A DNA stretch of 64,000 nucleotides, taken from contig NZ_JAGGMQ010000001.1 in NCBI RefSeq assembly GCF_017875465.1, forward strand, positions 558,001 to 622,000. Reading direction: 5' to 3'. This document shows positions 62,712 through 64,000 of the stretch, piece by piece (the stretch's first letter is position 1; the number at the start of each line of letters is the position of its first letter). A model generated the notes under the pieces. The model ran no database searches, was not told where the DNA came from, and saw nothing but the letters and a program-made list of their open reading frames with translations. The DNA comes from Winslowiella toletana. GTDB lineage: Bacteria > Pseudomonadota > Gammaproteobacteria > Enterobacterales > Enterobacteriaceae. Both the position numbers and the translations under genes were made by a program.

Positions 62712-63659
62712 ATGTGGAGTTACCTGCTGAAGAGGCTGTTATCAGTTATCCCGGTGTTTATCGGCCTGTCGCTGATTGTCTTTCTGATTATGGCGATGAT
62801 CCCGGGCAATCCCGCCGAGGCGCTGCTGGGCGCCTGGGCCACCCCGGAAAATGTCGCGCGGATTAACCAGCAGCTGGGGCTGGATCAGCCGTTGTACCGC
62901 CAGTATCTGATCTGGGCGGGCAATATTCTGCACGGTGATTTCGGCCGCTCATATGTGCTGAACCGTCCGGTGCTGGATGAGGTGATGCAGCGTCTGAGCG
63001 CCACGCTGATACTGGGTGGCAGCGCCCTGCTGCTGAGCACCGTGCTGGGTCTGCTGGCCGGTACGCTGTCCGCGGTACGCCAGTTTGGCTGGGGCGATCG
63101 CCTGATCACCCTGCTGGTACTGCTTGGCATTTCACTGCCCTCCTTCTGGATTGGCCTGCTGATGATTATGCTGTTCGCCGTACAGCTGCAATGGTTCCCG
63201 GCCTCCGGTATGTATGCCATCTGGGGCGGCGGCGGCTGGCTGGACCTGCTGCATCACCTGGCGCTACCGGCAATCACGCTGGCGATTGTCGCCACCGGAG
63301 TGATTGCCCGCCTGACCCGCACCGCGATGCTGGAAGTGCTGCGGCAGGACTTTATTCGCACCGCACGGGCGAAAGGTCTGTCGGAACGCAAAGTGATTTA
63401 CCGTCATGCCTTTCGTATGGCGCTGGTATCGGTGATCCCGGTGATCGGTATTCAGGCCGGATTTGTGCTGGGCGGCGCGGTATATATCGAGACGGTATTT
63501 CAGTGGCCCGGTCTCGGCGCGATGCTGGTAAAAGCGGTCTCGACCCGCGATCTGTTACTGGTGCAGGGCGGCGTGCTGGTCGCAGCGGCCGCTTATGTGC
63601 TGATCAACCTGTGCGCCGATATCCTTCAGGCCCTTCTCGACCCGAGGTTAAAATCATGA
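62712..63659 (+). CDS. Peptide-type ABC importer, permease (DppB-like)
   Basis: A 315-residue inner-membrane permease: MWSYLLKRLLSVIPVFIGL opens it, with MIPGNPAEALLGAWATPENV, GLDQPLYRQYLIW and GDFGRSYVL typical of DppB. The coupling loop is RQDFIRTARAKGLSERK...RHAFRMALVSV. The ATG at 62712 has GGAG 7 bases upstream; an ATG at 62706 is too close to that site. Stop overlaps the next start (ATGA). Confidence 0.92.
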   Translation: MWSYLLKRLLSVIPVFIGLSLIVFLIMAMIPGNPAEALLGAWATPENVARINQQLGLDQPLYRQYLIWAGNILHGDFGRSYVLNRPVLDEVMQRLSATLILGGSALLLSTVLGLLAGTLSAVRQFGWGDRLITLLVLLGISLPSFWIGLLMIMLFAVQLQWFPASGMYAIWGGGGWLDLLHHLALPAITLAIVATGVIARLTRTAMLEVLRQDFIRTARAKGLSERKVIYRHAFRMALVSVIPVIGIQAGFVLGGAVYIETVFQWPGLGAMLVKAVSTRDLLLVQGGVLVAAAAYVLINLCADILQALLDPRLKS

Positions 63660-64000
63660 GCCAGACGCTGAACTCTCCGGTAACGCGCCATCGCCCGTCG
63701 CCGTGGTCGTTATTGCTTGCCAACCGGCTGGCGACGCTGGGGCTGATTATTCTGCTGACCGCGCTGATTGCCGCGTTATGCGCCCCGCTACTGCCGCTGG
63801 CCGATCCCGACGCCACCGATTTACTGCAACGACTGTTACCGCCGCTATCACCAGGCCATCTGTTAGGGACTGACCCGCTGGGGCGTGATGTGCTGTCACG
63901 GCTGATTTGGGGTACCCGCATCTCGCTGGCGGTCGGCATCAGCGCCACCCTGCTGGCGGCGTTGTTCGGTACGCTGATCGGTCTGATTGCCGGTTACGCC
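63656..64000 (+). CDS. Peptide-type ABC importer, permease (DppC-like), 3' end missing
   Basis: The first 115 codons of a DppC-like permease: an N-terminal cytoplasmic stretch, a hydrophobic segment (LATLGLIILLTALIAALCAP), then the marker GHLLGTDPLGRDVLSRLIWGTRIS and the start of the next membrane segment. It overlaps the DppB-like gene by 4 bases. The ATP-binding gene(s) should follow beyond the window. Confidence 0.9.
   Translation, partial: MSQTLNSPVTRHRPSPWSLLLANRLATLGLIILLTALIAALCAPLLPLADPDATDLLQRLLPPLSPGHLLGTDPLGRDVLSRLIWGTRISLAVGISATLLAALFGTLIGLIAGYA

Overview
The window reads as a chromosomal segment of a gamma-proteobacterium of the order Enterobacterales, most likely Erwiniaceae-like (Pantoea/Erwinia and relatives). 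Indicators are near-identical relatives of enterobacterial housekeeping genes (ymjA, yajD, tRNA-Asn with the canonical enterobacterial sequence), DUF3289/DUF943 accessory genes, a type 1-like fimbrial operon and many ABC/LLM/TonB genes in a moderately GC-rich background. The genus is inference; the order is well supported. No IS element, integrase, rRNA or CRISPR array was seen.

Layout. 1-2.9 kb: an oxidase/glycosyltransferase/dehydrogenase operon whose first gene is cut by the window edge. 3.0-4.35 kb: an AT-rich DUF3289-DUF943 cassette with a frameshift in the DUF3289 gene. 4.4-8.5 kb: a Gfo/Idh/MocA dehydrogenase, tRNA-Asn with promoter and terminator, ymjA, yajD, a chorismate-mutase-family protein, an unknown gene and an ArsR regulator. 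8.5-11.5 kb: an old-yellow-enzyme reductase, then a TetR regulator and an alpha/beta hydrolase sharing a palindromic operator. 11.6-16.5 kb: a chaperone-usher fimbrial operon with the chaperone gene first. 16.8-27.4 kb: a D-amino-acid-derivative salvage cluster (N-carbamoyl-D-amino acid amidohydrolase, D-amino acid transaminase, a complete peptide-type ABC importer, D-aminoacylase), with a LysR regulator and a divergent AEC transporter.

27.7-42.2 kb is the most striking region: a lower-GC island that looks like an aminocyclitol (amino-inositol) biosynthetic gene cluster. On the plus strand are a sugar epimerase and a myo-inositol-1-phosphate synthase of the short actinobacterial type. On the minus strand is a tightly packed series: Gfo/Idh/MocA dehydrogenase, class III aminotransferase, xylose-isomerase-like TIM-barrel protein, a solute-binding-protein-like protein with no signal peptide, a DegT-family aminotransferase with the inosose-aminotransferase active-site motif, radical SAM enzyme, GT-A glycosyltransferase, a stand-alone SPPF-type amino-methyltransferase, inositol monophosphatase, a second Gfo/Idh/MocA dehydrogenase and a DHA2-type MFS exporter. 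The inferred route is glucose-6-P to myo-inositol-1-P to myo-inositol to scyllo-inosose to scyllo-inosamine, followed by further oxidation/amination, methylation, glycosylation and export. I do not recognise this exact gene set.

42.2-47.2 kb: a complete branched-chain amino acid ABC importer (livKHMGF). 47.2-48.5 kb: a small-protein gene and a decayed gene. 48.6-56.8 kb: a GNAT acetyltransferase, a peptide-type ABC importer and an NtaA/DszA-type LLM monooxygenase in one operon, a layout recalling S-substituted cysteine salvage, plus a second LLM flavoprotein. 57-60.3 kb: an AraC regulator and a TonB-dependent siderophore receptor. 60.3-64 kb: a DUF1028 protein divergent from a third peptide-type ABC importer (SBP, permease, second permease cut by the window end), with a pair of matching palindromes between them.
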